DNA of 33,760 nt, from assembly GCA_031260245.1 (NCBI GenBank), contig JAIRKH010000071.1:1-33760 (forward strand), written 5' to 3'. The translations under genes were made by a program, and so were the position numbers. Within the stretch, counting starts at the first letter, position 1, and every line of letters begins with the position of its first letter. Positions 7,129 through 15,151 of the stretch are shown here, one piece after another. This DNA is from Treponema sp. (GTDB lineage Bacteria; Spirochaetota; Spirochaetia; Treponematales; Breznakiellaceae). Under the pieces are notes generated by a model, which worked only from the letters and a program-made list of their open reading frames with translations, was not told the origin of the DNA and searched no databases.

Positions 7129-9129
7129 CTATTTCTTTGACGGATTTCCGAAATACAGATACAGCCTACGAGCCAATTTCGTACCGTTCCACCATTTCTT
7201 AAAAACAGGGACGACCCAGCAGTCAAGTCCGAAGGCGCGTCCGCCCCCGCCGAGGAACAGGAAGCCCGCGAATATAAACCAGACCTTGTACCACTCGAAC
7301 ATACCCGTGAATGTGAACATGAGACACATTACGATAGAGAAAGCGGCCGCCCACCAGGTAAACAACCCGCCAATAAGACAGAGTCCTATGCCTATTTCAA
7401 AAAGAACCACGAATAATTGGAAGCCTTGGAAGGGGATATATGACATAAGTCCGTCCATGAAAACCTCTCGAACCCACGTCGCTATCGCGCCTTCGCTGTT
7501 GAAAATCGGCTTGGTGAAGTCCCAAATCGTCCTGAATTGAGATGCGGTCGTCGCGGCGACCGCGCCGCTCGCCGCGGTTACGGCGGCTTCAGCCGCTCCC
7601 GAAGCCGCGGTTACAGCCGCCGCGCCGCTCGCCGCGGTCGTAGCCGCTTCAGCCGCCCCAGACGCCGCGCTTACCGCGTCCGCTACGCCCGCCTGCGTTA
7701 CCCACGACGAGAACATCCACGCGGATTTGGTACCCGCGGACCATGACAGCCATCCTTCCCCTATCTTGTTGATACCTTCAAACACCCACATGAGTCCCAG
7801 CCAGAGGCGCAGGGGCAGGAGCCAGTACCCCCGCGTCTTATACGCGCCGAAGCCGCGGATGAACGAGCGGTGGTCCTTCCTATCCAGGAATTCGTGTTTG
7901 ATGTATTCCCAGCATTGGTTGATACCGGCCACGCCGATGAGGTAATGCAGATTCACGATATGTTTCATAGCTTGGGCGAAAATACCGGACATCTTTATAT
8001 TCATGGCGTTTGAAACAGCGTACTGCCCGCCCACGCTCACCATAAAACCGTGGTAATCGGACTTGAACTTCTTATGCGGATACTTGTCGTTTTTTTCGAT
8101 GTCCGCGATGATGTTATCAGCCGCGCAGGTACCAGTTTGTATTGCGGTTTCCACGATTTGCGGCAAGGGCTTTTCGTTCTCGATAAACCAGAGATTGTCG
8201 CCGACGGGGAACACGTCCGGGTAATCAACCGAGCGCATTTCGTCCGTTACCAGAAGCCGTCCCCGGCGATTGCGTTTACCCGGTTCTGGGTTTTTGCCAA
8301 AGGGACCTGTCGACAATCCAAGCGACTCCGCGAACTGATTGCCGCTGACGCCCGCGGTCCAGATAAAGGAGTCTGTCCGTATGGATTCGCCGGTTTTCAG
8401 TTTTACGACGCCCGGCTCCGCGCCGGTAATAGCCGTACCGGTGAGCAGTTCCACGTCGTGTTTTTTTAGATAAGCCGCGATTTTGTCTCGCAGGTCCTCC
8501 TCGAAGAATGGAAGGATGCTCGACATTGCCTCGATAATGACGATACGGACGTCTTTGGGGTCAATGAGCCACTTCGCGGACATAGCGTCCCGCCATTCGA
8601 GCAGCTCGCCCGCCATTTCCACGCCGGTGAAGCCCGCGCCTGCGACGACGAAGGTGAGCGCCTTTCGACGTTTTTCCTGATTTGGCTCGGCGACGGCTTT
8701 CTCAAAAATATCGTCGATGTGAAACCGTAGTTTCATAGCGTCGTCAAAGGACCAAAGGGTGAAACAGTTTTCTTTTACGCCCGGAATTCCGAAAAATTCG
8801 GGTTCCGCGCCCATGCCCAACACGAGATAGTCGTAAGGGTAGACCGCGGTCTCGGACTTCGCCTCTTTTTTGACGAAATCGACGGAGACGATCGCGTCCA
8901 TCTTCACGTTGACCTTTGACGCGCCGAAAATTTTTGCATAGGGGACACGTACCGAATCTGGCTCCACGCGATGTCCCGCGACCTCGTGAAGTTCCGTCAT
9001 CAAGGTATGGAACGGCCGTTTATCAATCAATATGATAGACATATCGTCGTCTTTCTTGAATTTCTTCGACAGTTTTTTCGCCGCAGCGATACCGGCGTAC
9101 CCGCCTCCGATAATAAGAATGTTCTTCAT
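7129..9129 (-). CDS. Type II NADH dehydrogenase-like flavoprotein fused to a DoxX membrane domain
   Basis: This 666-residue fusion has two parts. Residues 1-430 are an NDH-2-type FAD/NAD(P) oxidoreductase, with an FAD loop IIGGGYAGIAAAKKL (6-20), a second dinucleotide loop VVAGAGFTGVEMAGEL (161-176) and the late FAD motif DVFPVGDNLWF (305-315). Residues 436-645 are a DoxX-like domain with hydrophobic helices at about 437-452, 571-590, 592-610 and 617-630. NDH-2 proteins pass electrons from NADH to quinone at the membrane without pumping; DoxX domains belong to membrane redox subunits. An Ala-rich insertion (about 484-530) sits between the first DoxX helix and the rest. AGGAGGGATT precedes the ATG, a strong ribosome-binding site. 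The fusion would anchor the enzyme directly in the membrane. The actual acceptor is not known. Confidence 0.93.
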   Translation of the reverse strand: MKNILIIGGGYAGIAAAKKLSKKFKKDDDMSIILIDKRPFHTLMTELHEVAGHRVEPDSVRVPYAKIFGASKVNVKMDAIVSVDFVKKEAKSETAVYPYDYLVLGMGAEPEFFGIPGVKENCFTLWSFDDAMKLRFHIDDIFEKAVAEPNQEKRRKALTFVVAGAGFTGVEMAGELLEWRDAMSAKWLIDPKDVRIVIIEAMSSILPFFEEDLRDKIAAYLKKHDVELLTGTAITGAEPGVVKLKTGESIRTDSFIWTAGVSGNQFAESLGLSTGPFGKNPEPGKRNRRGRLLVTDEMRSVDYPDVFPVGDNLWFIENEKPLPQIVETAIQTGTCAADNIIADIEKNDKYPHKKFKSDYHGFMVSVGGQYAVSNAMNIKMSGIFAQAMKHIVNLHYLIGVAGINQCWEYIKHEFLDRKDHRSFIRGFGAYKTRGYWLLPLRLWLGLMWVFEGINKIGEGWLSWSAGTKSAWMFSSWVTQAGVADAVSAASGAAEAATTAASGAAAVTAASGAAEAAVTAASGAVAATTASQFRTIWDFTKPIFNSEGAIATWVREVFMDGLMSYIPFQGFQLFVVLFEIGIGLCLIGGLFTWWAAAFSIVMCLMFTFTGMFEWYKVWFIFAGFLFLGGGGRAFGLDCWVVPVFKKWWNGTKLARRLYLYFGNPSKK
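7549..7668 (-). repeat. Two 60-bp in-frame tandem repeats encoding an Ala-rich linker
   Basis: Two adjacent 60-bp units (7609-7668 and 7549-7608) encode residues 488-507 and 508-527 of the NDH-2/DoxX fusion. Each 20-residue unit has the form AASGAAEAA-T-AASGA, itself two related half-repeats. An identical 18-bp stretch (CGCGCCGCTCGCCGCGGT) starts at 7561 and again at 7621, exactly one period apart. Such repeats can gain or lose units by slippage without breaking the frame. Confidence 0.9.
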
Positions 9130-9192
9130 AATCCCTCCTATAGTTAGAAAACAATAATCGTTCTTTTTAAAAATTTGCGATAAGTCTCCAAA

Positions 9193-9221
9193 ATCATACA
9201 GTATTCTTTAGAAAATAGCAA
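9193..9221 (-). promoter_or_regulatory. Sigma70-type promoter of the ndh-doxX fusion gene
   Basis: On the minus strand there is a TTGCTA -35 hexamer, a 17-bp spacer and a TATGAT -10 hexamer. It lies about 63 bp upstream of the gene's ATG and leaves a leader of about 55 nt. The spacing is optimal and each hexamer has one or two mismatches to consensus. Confidence 0.6.
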
Positions 9222-9374
9222 TACAGTTTAGACGATTTTTAGAAATCGCCGTCGTTTAGCCTGAAATCGTCGCGTATTATAGCTTGACAATTAAAGTAAT
9301 ATTATGGATATAACATATCTTATTGAAATTATCATAAGCGCAATGATAATGGAATTACTCGCCTCTTTTAGCAT

Positions 9375-9404
9375 GGGCGGATTCTACTCTTTATCCTTCC
9401 GCCC
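9375..9404 (-). terminator. Possible stem-loop after uxaA
   Basis: The 7-bp arms GGGCGGA (9375-9381) and TCCGCCC (9398-9404) are separated by 16 nt. They lie just past the uxaA stop in the direction of transcription. No clear U tract follows, so this may only stabilise the 3' end of the pectin transcript. Confidence 0.35.
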
Positions 9405-9408
9405 CTCG

Positions 9409-10902
9409 TTACAGCGTTACGCCGTTTTTGAAAACGGCGATTTCACGATAATTGTTAATCTCGTTCTTTGTTTTAATTCTACCGCAAGCCGCGTCTAATA
9501 TCAAGTGGAACAACTCAGCCCGCAAAGATTCCGCATCTTCAAGAAGCATCCTGCCCGCGTCGAAGTCAATCCAATTCTGTTTTTTTTGCGCTAATTCTGA
9601 ATTGCTCGCTATTTTGACTGTGGGAACCGGCGCTCCGAGGGGCGTGCCGCGTCCAGTGGTAAAAAGGACGATATGCGCGCCCGCAGCCGTCATCGCGGTC
9701 GTCGACACGATGTCGTTGCCCGGTCCCTCCAAGAGAACGAGTCCCTTTGCGGATAAGGGCAGGCGTTCTCCATAGCGGTAAACGCCGCGCACGACCGCGG
9801 AACCGCCTTTCTGTACGCACCCGCAAGACTTGTCTTCAAGCGTGGTAATGCCGCCCGCCTTGTTGCCCGGAGACGGGTTTTCGTAGACCGTCTGCCCGTA
9901 GGAGCGGAAGTATTCCTTGAAATCCTCGATGAGGCGGACGGTTCCGTCAAAAACTTCTTTGTTTTCGCACCTGTCCATCAATATCTGTTCCGCGCCGAAC
10001 ATTTCTGGTACTTCGGTCAAGATAACGCTTGCGCCAAAACCCGCTAACGTATCGCATATCCGCCCCACGAGGGCGTTAGCCGTAACGCCAGAAAGCCCGT
10101 CCGAACCGCCGCATTTCATACCGACCACTAATTCGCTCGCGTCCGCTGTTTCCCGCTTCGCCTGTTCCGCGTGAACGACGAGTTCCTCAAGCAGTTTCTT
10201 GCCCTCCGCTATTTCGTCCACGCTTTCTTGGGTAATGAGGAAGCGAATACGCCCATCGTCTTGCGCGTATTCACCGAGCAGTCGTCTGAAACTTTCGGGC
10301 GTATTGTTTTCACAGCCGAGCGACAGGACAAGAACCGCGCCCGCATTGGGGTGTTTCGCTAAATCCGCAAGTACAGCGCGGGCGGCTTCGTGGTCTTCGC
10401 CCAGTTGAGAACAGCCGTAGGGGTGGGCCCAGGCGAATACACCGTCGATATTCCTGTCCGCGAATTCCGCGGACGCCCAATCCGCCAGTTTCCGCGCGGT
10501 TTGGTTTACGCATCCGACGGTCGGTACTATCCACACCTCGTTGCGGACTCCGACGCGCCCGTCCTTGCGCCTGAACGCCTGAATTTCGGGCGCGGGCGCG
10601 AGAGGCTTGGGCGCAGATGCGCCGTTCCAATGGTATTTCGGCGTTTCCGTAAGCAGAGTCTTCAGGTTATGGGTATGTATGTGGGCGCCCATCGGTATGT
10701 CCCGCGTAGCCGCTCCTATGACGCAACCGTACTTGACGACCCTTTCGTCTTTGGCTATGTCCTTAAGCGCAATCTTATGCCCTCGCGGAATGTCTTCCAG
10801 ACATACGAGGGTTTGTCCCTCGACGACGACGCTTTGACCTTTGGCGAGCGGCTCTAGCGCCACGGCTACGGTGTCGACCCTGTTGATACGGATTATTTTC
10901 AT
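9409..10902 (-). CDS. uxaA: Altronate dehydratase
   Basis: UxaA dehydrates D-altronate to 2-keto-3-deoxy-D-gluconate, the last step before KDG phosphorylation in the galacturonate pathway. The 497-residue protein has the usual two-part layout. A small N-terminal SAF-type domain (about residues 1-80, with LAKGQSVVVEGQTLVCLEDIPRG) is followed by the large UxaA/GarD catalytic domain. Recognisable stretches include HPYGCSQLGEDHEAARAVLA, GCENNTPESFRRLL, GMKCGGSDGLSGVTANALVG and TTGRGTPLGAPVPTVKIASN. Two ATGs stand in tandem at 10905 and 10902; the second has better spacing from AAGAAGGT. It lies 28-31 bp downstream of uxaB and is almost certainly cotranscribed with it. It is the last gene of the pectin locus. 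Confidence 0.95.
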   Translation of the reverse strand: MKIIRINRVDTVAVALEPLAKGQSVVVEGQTLVCLEDIPRGHKIALKDIAKDERVVKYGCVIGAATRDIPMGAHIHTHNLKTLLTETPKYHWNGASAPKPLAPAPEIQAFRRKDGRVGVRNEVWIVPTVGCVNQTARKLADWASAEFADRNIDGVFAWAHPYGCSQLGEDHEAARAVLADLAKHPNAGAVLVLSLGCENNTPESFRRLLGEYAQDDGRIRFLITQESVDEIAEGKKLLEELVVHAEQAKRETADASELVVGMKCGGSDGLSGVTANALVGRICDTLAGFGASVILTEVPEMFGAEQILMDRCENKEVFDGTVRLIEDFKEYFRSYGQTVYENPSPGNKAGGITTLEDKSCGCVQKGGSAVVRGVYRYGERLPLSAKGLVLLEGPGNDIVSTTAMTAAGAHIVLFTTGRGTPLGAPVPTVKIASNSELAQKKQNWIDFDAGRMLLEDAESLRAELFHLILDAACGRIKTKNEINNYREIAVFKNGVTL

Positions 10903-10933
10903 CATTACCTTCTTTAATAATCGCCGCCTTTAT

Positions 10934-12457
10934 TTATTCGGCGCAGATTCTCTCTAGTTCAGCTTTGACTCCGTTTTTCCAAATACCTTCGAGATTGGCG
11001 GCGACCGCGTCCGTAAACCCCGGAATAACGGATAGATCTTCGCCCCACCAAGCCGCGGAAGACAACACGGCTTGGGCGACCGCGTAGGCTCTGTTCGGGT
11101 CGTCCGCACTCTTTTGGTAGAGCGCGGCGAACCGCGCCAAAATATCCTCGCCGTCCTTGATGGAGTACCTCTCTCCGCCGCGGAACCCAAGCGTCTCGCC
11201 GTCCACAAACTCGCCTTCGTAAAAGGCGACGAGCGCGGCAAGTGAAAACACGAGGCGACGCGGCAACTCTCCCTTCTTTTGCAGAAAGCCCTTGATAGAA
11301 GGCAGAACGCGGGTCTTGAACTTTGAAATCGAGTTCAGGGTGATGGACAGCCACCGGTGTTTGATATAGGGATTGGCGAAACGCTCGAGGACTTTGTCCG
11401 CGTAAGCGACGAGCTCGTCCGCGCCCCCGTTCATAGACGGTATTATCTCTTCAAAGATACCCTTTCTCATAAACGTGGACGTCAGCGGGTCCTTACAGCA
11501 GGCTTCCACTGTATCAAGCCCGGAGAGGAACGCGGCGGCCGCGGTCATAGTGTGTGCGCCGTTCAGGATTCGTACCTTGCGGGTGCGGTAGAAGCTCATG
11601 TCGTCCGTCCAGACGACGTTGAGCCCGGCGTCGACGAAGGGCAGCTCTTTGGCGTAGTCGCGCTTCGTTTCTATGACCCAGAGGTGAAAAACCTCCGCCG
11701 CGTCGAGCAGGTTATCCGTGTATCCGAGTTTCTTCCAGAGGGTTTCCGCTTCCTCGCGGGGATAACCCGGAACGACGCGGTCAACGAGGCTGTTGCAGAA
11801 GTCGCACGCTTCTAACCACGTGGAGAAAGCGTCCTCTAAATTCCATTCTTCGGCGTATCTCACGACTATTTCCCTTAACGTATCGCCGTTTTTGTCGATG
11901 AGTTCGCACGGGACGATTACAAGCGTCTTGCTTGGGTCTCCGTTGAAATACTTCCAACGCCGATACAGGAACGCGGCGACCTTACCCGGAAACGAACGTT
12001 GGGGCTTGTCGTCGAGCCTGTCCGCCGCGTCGTAGGCGATTCCCGCTTCCGTTGTATTGGAAACGACGAACCGTAGGTCCGGGTTCTCCGCCATCTTGAT
12101 GTATTCGTCGAACTGCGCGTAGACATTGACGCACCGACTTATAGACGTAACGAGACGGAACTCCTCGACGACTTCCCCGTCCGCTACCCCGCGCAGAACG
12201 GTCGTGTAAAGCCCGTTCTGCGCGTTTATAACGTCTCCCATACCCTTTTCCAAGGGCTGAACCACCGCGACGTTCCCGTTGAAATCGGTCTTTTCGTTGA
12301 GGATGTCAACCATCCAGTCCACAAAAGCCCGTAAGAAGGCGCCTTCGCCGAATTGAAGGACCCTTTCGGGTCTCTTTACAGGCTTCGCCTGTTGGACGAC
12401 TTCGCGTGGGACGTCGTCTGAAGGAGGCGTCCCCGTCTTAACGCTTTCGTTATTCAT
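10934..12457 (-). CDS. uxaB: Tagaturonate reductase (altronate oxidoreductase) with a repeat-derived N-terminus
   Basis: UxaB reduces D-tagaturonate to D-altronate with NADH in galacturonate catabolism. The 507-residue protein follows the mannitol dehydrogenase family closely. From residue 29 it reads RPERVLQFGEGAFLRAFVDW, close to the E. coli start as I recall it. SNTTEAGIAYDA, IIPSMNGGADELVAYADKVLERFANPYIKH and an RILNGAHTM motif follow. In E. coli the enzyme begins only about 16 residues before PERIIQFGEG; here the start is MNNESVKTGTPPSDDVPREV, adding about 12 residues. Residues 7-27 are encoded by a copy of the locus repeat (12379-12439). AAGGAGATAAT precedes the ATG, which is a strong start, so the extension is translated. 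uxaA follows. Confidence 0.95.
   Translation of the reverse strand: MNNESVKTGTPPSDDVPREVVQQAKPVKRPERVLQFGEGAFLRAFVDWMVDILNEKTDFNGNVAVVQPLEKGMGDVINAQNGLYTTVLRGVADGEVVEEFRLVTSISRCVNVYAQFDEYIKMAENPDLRFVVSNTTEAGIAYDAADRLDDKPQRSFPGKVAAFLYRRWKYFNGDPSKTLVIVPCELIDKNGDTLREIVVRYAEEWNLEDAFSTWLEACDFCNSLVDRVVPGYPREEAETLWKKLGYTDNLLDAAEVFHLWVIETKRDYAKELPFVDAGLNVVWTDDMSFYRTRKVRILNGAHTMTAAAAFLSGLDTVEACCKDPLTSTFMRKGIFEEIIPSMNGGADELVAYADKVLERFANPYIKHRWLSITLNSISKFKTRVLPSIKGFLQKKGELPRRLVFSLAALVAFYEGEFVDGETLGFRGGERYSIKDGEDILARFAALYQKSADDPNRAYAVAQAVLSSAAWWGEDLSVIPGFTDAVAANLEGIWKNGVKAELERICAE
12379..12439 (-). repeat. Locus repeat copy 1, in frame inside the uxaB N-terminus
   Basis: Read on the minus strand this copy runs from AAGACGGGGACGCC through the core GAAGTCGTCCAACAGGC to GAAGCCTG. 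It encodes KTGTPPSDDVPREVVQQAKP with no stop codon. It aligns with copies 4 (14192-14263) and 6 (15131-15197), sharing AAG-CGGGG at the left and GAAGTCGT--AACAG at the right. Confidence 0.75.
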
Positions 12458-12567
12458 ATTATCTCCTTGTTTAACAATATTGCATATCTCCTAATTTTTT
12501 AACCGTTCCGCCTGTTGGTCGGCAGTTATAAGCGCAACCGCCAAGTTGGGGCGGCGGCGCCCCCCCC

Positions 12568-12616
12568 TTCGGACAAGCCCTCGTGTGAAGTCATAAAACA
12601 GGCTGCGCTTGCAACC
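12568..12616 (+). repeat. Locus repeat copy 2, over the pectate lyase stop codon
   Basis: This copy is on the plus strand, opposite to the others. It runs from TTCGGACAAGCCCTCG through GAAGTCATAAAACAGGC to TGCGCTTGC. In the family's reading frame it would encode SDKPSCEVIKQAALA, comparable to SDDVPREVVQQAKPV in UxaB. The last seven codons and the stop of the pectate lyase gene are read from its opposite strand. Confidence 0.7.
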
Positions 12617-14135
12617 ATTTCGCGGTTACGCTTTTGTCCGCGCCCGCGTCCGCGGGAACGGCTGTGGGCAAGCCCGAAACCGCGCCCAAGTCGTAGGCGT
12701 AAGCCGGGGTCCAGGGCTTGGCGGTTGCGGCGAAATGCGCGGACGGCGCTACGGGAACGTTGTTGTCCGCCGCGAAGACTTTCGCGGGATACGCGGACGC
12801 GTCGTAGTAGTCGACGATTTTAGTACTGGATTTGAAGGTTTCTACGGCGAAGAAGTTGCTTTCCACGATGAATTCCGCGTTTCTACCGGGTCCAAGGCAA
12901 TATCCGTTGTTGCCGTCGACTCCTACGTCCTTCCAATAGTTGTTATAGATGTGCATAAGGGTTCCTCGTGTGCGGGGCGTGCGCTGGGTGGTTTGATGGA
13001 AGTAGTTGTGGTGCAGGGTTATTCGCCGCTCGTCCGCATTCAGGTACTTGGTCTCGTCGGAGCCGACGAGCATAACCTTGTCGTGGTTGGTGAATTCGCA
13101 CCACGAGACGGTGATGTCCCGCCCGTGTTTGATGTCGAAAGAACCGTCGTGGTTGTAGTTGCGAATCATGTCGTTGCAGGTTCCGTCCGTGAATGTACAG
13201 TGGTCTATCCAGACGCCGCTTGGTATAATATCCGCGCCCTCCTCCACGACCAAAGCGTCTATGCTCGCTTTGGAGCTTTCGTTGCCCGACTTCGACGTAT
13301 CTCTTTCCGTCGACCCGTGCGCGTCCCAGAACGTGAGGTTGCGGATGATGACGTTGGTTCTGCCGTTTATTCTCAATCCTCCGAATTTAACGCGCGCGTT
13401 GTCGACGCCTATGATGGTCTTATCATTCTCTATCTTAAAGGTAATATCGCTGTGTTTGCGGGCGAACGGCTCGGTCGCGTTAAATTCGTCGAAGTAGCTG
13501 TGGTCTGTGTCTGACACCTTGCCGTCCGAGAGGTCTACGTCCCCGCTAACGATGATAAAGGCGGGCGCCTTGCCGTTTATCGCGTCTGTAAAGGCTTTGC
13601 GCTTGTCGAGCGGGTTGGGGTAGGTCGCGTCGTCGATGAGAGCGAGAGTCGCGGGGTTTGTATAGAACATGCCCGCGCCGTCGTTGTACATATCCGCCCA
13701 GCCGTTTGTTACGGCTTTTTGTCCCTTGAGCAAGGCGAATATGTCCGCGGGGGACAGTTCCGCGTCCTCGTCTATGGGCGGCGTTACGGTTGCGTTCACG
13801 GTTACGGTAACCGCTCCGCTCTTGTCCGACCCGTCTACGGCGGTCGCGGTGATTTTCGCGATTCCAACGGCGAGCGCCTTTACCAAGCCGTCCTCGTCCA
13901 CGGTCGCGGTTTCCTCGCGACTCGACGACCAACGTACCGCCTTGTTCGCGGCGTTTGTCGGCTCGACGCTGACGGTAAACCGCTGCTCTTCGTTTTCAAA
14001 CAACGCGGCGTCGCCTTCGTTTATGGACACCGAAGACACAGCGACCCGCGTCGTCGTATGCGCGTCTACGAGACAGCCGACGACCAACGCACCGCATATA
14101 AGAGCGGCGCTAATTCCTTTACAAATCTGTTTCAT
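12591..14135 (-). CDS. Pectate lyase (PL1-type) lipoprotein with an Ig-like Big2 domain
   Basis: This secreted enzyme of 514 residues cleaves de-esterified pectin (polygalacturonate) by Ca2+-dependent beta-elimination. A lipoprotein signal ends at Cys21 (ALVVGC). A bacterial Ig-like group 2 domain spans about residues 30-115 and the parallel beta-helix lyase about 125-500. PL1 landmarks are GVWIDHCTFTDG (307-318), DGSFDIKHGRDITVSWCEF (330-348, Ca-binding Asp), NHDKVMLVGSDE (350-361) and the catalytic Arg region RTPRTR (385-390). GAGGAGAAAAGA precedes the ATG. The C-terminal LQAQPVL lies inside repeat copy 2, so the natural end may have been altered. It probably sits on the cell surface or faces the periplasm, and works after the methylesterase. 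Confidence 0.95.
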   Translation of the reverse strand: MKQICKGISAALICGALVVGCLVDAHTTTRVAVSSVSINEGDAALFENEEQRFTVSVEPTNAANKAVRWSSSREETATVDEDGLVKALAVGIAKITATAVDGSDKSGAVTVTVNATVTPPIDEDAELSPADIFALLKGQKAVTNGWADMYNDGAGMFYTNPATLALIDDATYPNPLDKRKAFTDAINGKAPAFIIVSGDVDLSDGKVSDTDHSYFDEFNATEPFARKHSDITFKIENDKTIIGVDNARVKFGGLRINGRTNVIIRNLTFWDAHGSTERDTSKSGNESSKASIDALVVEEGADIIPSGVWIDHCTFTDGTCNDMIRNYNHDGSFDIKHGRDITVSWCEFTNHDKVMLVGSDETKYLNADERRITLHHNYFHQTTQRTPRTRGTLMHIYNNYWKDVGVDGNNGYCLGPGRNAEFIVESNFFAVETFKSSTKIVDYYDASAYPAKVFAADNNVPVAPSAHFAATAKPWTPAYAYDLGAVSGLPTAVPADAGADKSVTAKWLQAQPVL

Positions 14136-14148
14136 TCTTTTCTCCTCA

Positions 14149-14191
14149 ACTTCTTATGGGGTCTTGTCCGAAGGAAACTCCGCTGACTCCG
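14149..14191 (-). repeat. Locus repeat copy 3, leader of the pectate lyase gene
   Basis: On the minus strand it reads CGGAGTCAGCGGAGTTTCC, then TTCGGACAAGACCCC and AAGAAG. It matches the left half of copy 4 (GTCAGCGGAG) and the TTCGGACAAG start of copy 2. It ends beside the pectate lyase ribosome-binding site and is a shortened copy in tandem with copy 4. Confidence 0.6.
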
Positions 14192-14263
14192 CAGTCGAAG
14201 GCTGTTTAACGACTTCGCACGGGGCGTTGCCTGAAAAGAGGCTCCGCTGACCCCGACTTGACG
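14192..14263 (-). repeat. Locus repeat copy 4, between acetylesterase and pectate lyase
   Basis: On the minus strand it reads CCGTCAAGTCGGGGTCAGCG, then GGAGCCTC, a variable middle, and the core GAAGTCGTTAAACAGCC. It is the closest relative of copy 6 upstream of the acetylesterase; both start CCGTCAAG-CGGGG and end GAAGTCGTTAAACAG. It fills most of the 177-bp gap together with copy 3. Confidence 0.75.
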
Positions 14264-14312
14264 GCTCAGCTTGCTTGCAAGCGGAGCCTACTTTAATATT
14301 ACAGACGTCTTA

Positions 14313-15077
14313 CTACTCACAGAACGCCAGACACCATGGCGGCGTCAAACGCCGAAGCAAGCAAAGCCTGTTCCATGAAACAAGAGGAAGTTCCGCGGAC
14401 CCCATGGCTTGAACCGCGAGTCCACATACGAGTCGCGCGCCTTTGGCGTTGAAGTGGGTATTGTCTACGTCGCTTTCGTCTTTCTTTACGGCGAAAAGCG
14501 CGGCCGTAGCGTCCGCGCCGCCTTGCGCAAAGAGGTCTGTAAACGCCTGCGCGGTCTTTTGCGTCAAGTCTATGAGCGGGACGCCGATTTGCGCGGACAG
14601 GTCCCTAACCGCGGCAGTGTAAGCGCCGTGCGAGTCGACGACGCTCCCGTCCTTGGCGCGCCTGCTCACGGGCGTTACGAGTACGGGGAGCGCGCCTTCT
14701 TCCCGCGAGGGAACGATGTATTTGTTGTAAAGAAACCACTTGAACGAGCCTTCGGCGTCTACGGACAGGCTTGCGTCGGTTCCGCGAGATGGGTCTTCCG
14801 TCTTTTCGTCGTTATGCCCGAATTGGATGAAGAGGTAATCGCCTGCGCGGAGTTCGTTCAACAGCTTCCGATAATTGGATTCTACGGTGAAGCTTTTACT
14901 GCTCCTGCCAGAGAGCGCGTAGTTGACGACCCGCGCGTTTGACGGCTCAAAGTAATCCTGCAAATAACGTCCCCAACCTGCGCGTTTGACCAAGTAGGCG
15001 GGGTCCGCCGCATAATCGCATACGGTAGAGTCTCCCACGAGAAATATCTTTATCGACAATGGGATATCCCCAGCCAC
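14313..15077 (-). CDS. Rhamnogalacturonan acetylesterase (CE12-like SGNH hydrolase), probably frameshifted at its 5' end
   Basis: This SGNH-fold esterase removes acetyl groups from rhamnogalacturonan, opening pectin to lyases. All four SGNH blocks are present: FLVGDSTV with Ser17, NYALSGRSSKSF with Gly57, FIQFGHND with Asn89, and DNTHFNAKGA with the catalytic Asp205 and His208. The longest frame opens at a GTG (15077) without a ribosome-binding site and lacks a signal peptide. A perfect signal peptide lies directly upstream in the next frame (15050-15151), so the gene seems to have lost a base near 15075-15100. The last 19 residues (NRLCLLRRLTPPWCLAFCE) look unrelated to the family and partly come from repeat copy 5. 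As it stands the product may be unexported. Confidence 0.85.
   Translation of the reverse strand: MAGDIPLSIKIFLVGDSTVCDYAADPAYLVKRAGWGRYLQDYFEPSNARVVNYALSGRSSKSFTVESNYRKLLNELRAGDYLFIQFGHNDEKTEDPSRGTDASLSVDAEGSFKWFLYNKYIVPSREEGALPVLVTPVSRRAKDGSVVDSHGAYTAAVRDLSAQIGVPLIDLTQKTAQAFTDLFAQGGADATAALFAVKKDESDVDNTHFNAKGARLVCGLAVQAMGSAELPLVSWNRLCLLRRLTPPWCLAFCE
14354..14404 (-). repeat. Locus repeat copy 5, 3' end of the acetylesterase gene
   Basis: On the minus strand it reads GGGGTCCGCGGAACTTCC, then CTCTTGTTTCATGGAACAGG and CTTTGCTTGC. The left part resembles GGGGTCAGCGGAGCCTC of copy 4, and AACAGGCTTTGCTTGC resembles AACAGGCTGCGCTTGC of copy 2. It is diverged and supplies part of the odd C-terminal tail of the esterase. 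Confidence 0.5.
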
Positions 15078-15151
15078 AGGGCGGACGCGAAACGTCCCCC
15101 GATAATAAGCATAATAAGGATGAGCAGGCTACGCCTGTTTAACGACTTCAT
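15050..15151 (-). pseudogene. Out-of-frame signal peptide of the acetylesterase
   Basis: A 33-codon frame from ATG 15151 reads MKSLNRRSLLILIMLIIGG, then RFASALWLGISHCR and a stop. The charged start, the hydrophobic LLILIMLIIGG core and the ASA cleavage site make a textbook type I signal peptide. The downstream esterase is in a frame that would be joined by restoring one base, for example in the five-G run (15096-15100) or in TGG at 15074-15076. The ATG and first codons lie in repeat copy 6. I infer this is the broken 5' end of the esterase gene. Confidence 0.65.

Noticed and set aside
9304-9498. A 64-residue plus-strand frame with a TTGACA-like box (9284-9289) and a TATAAC 19 bp further on
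   Set aside because: It overlaps the uxaA 3' end antisense, has a weak ribosome-binding site and no recognisable protein features. An antisense RNA from this promoter is possible but unsupported.
12609-13514. Long plus-strand frame (301 residues) opposite the pectate lyase gene
   Set aside because: The minus-strand frame has complete PL1 motifs and a signal peptide. The opposite frame has none and probably reflects the GC-biased codon pattern.
13507-13518. GTGTCTGACACC palindrome, also seen in reverse at about 28755
   Set aside because: One copy is within pectate lyase coding sequence and the match is only about 12 bp, so chance is enough.
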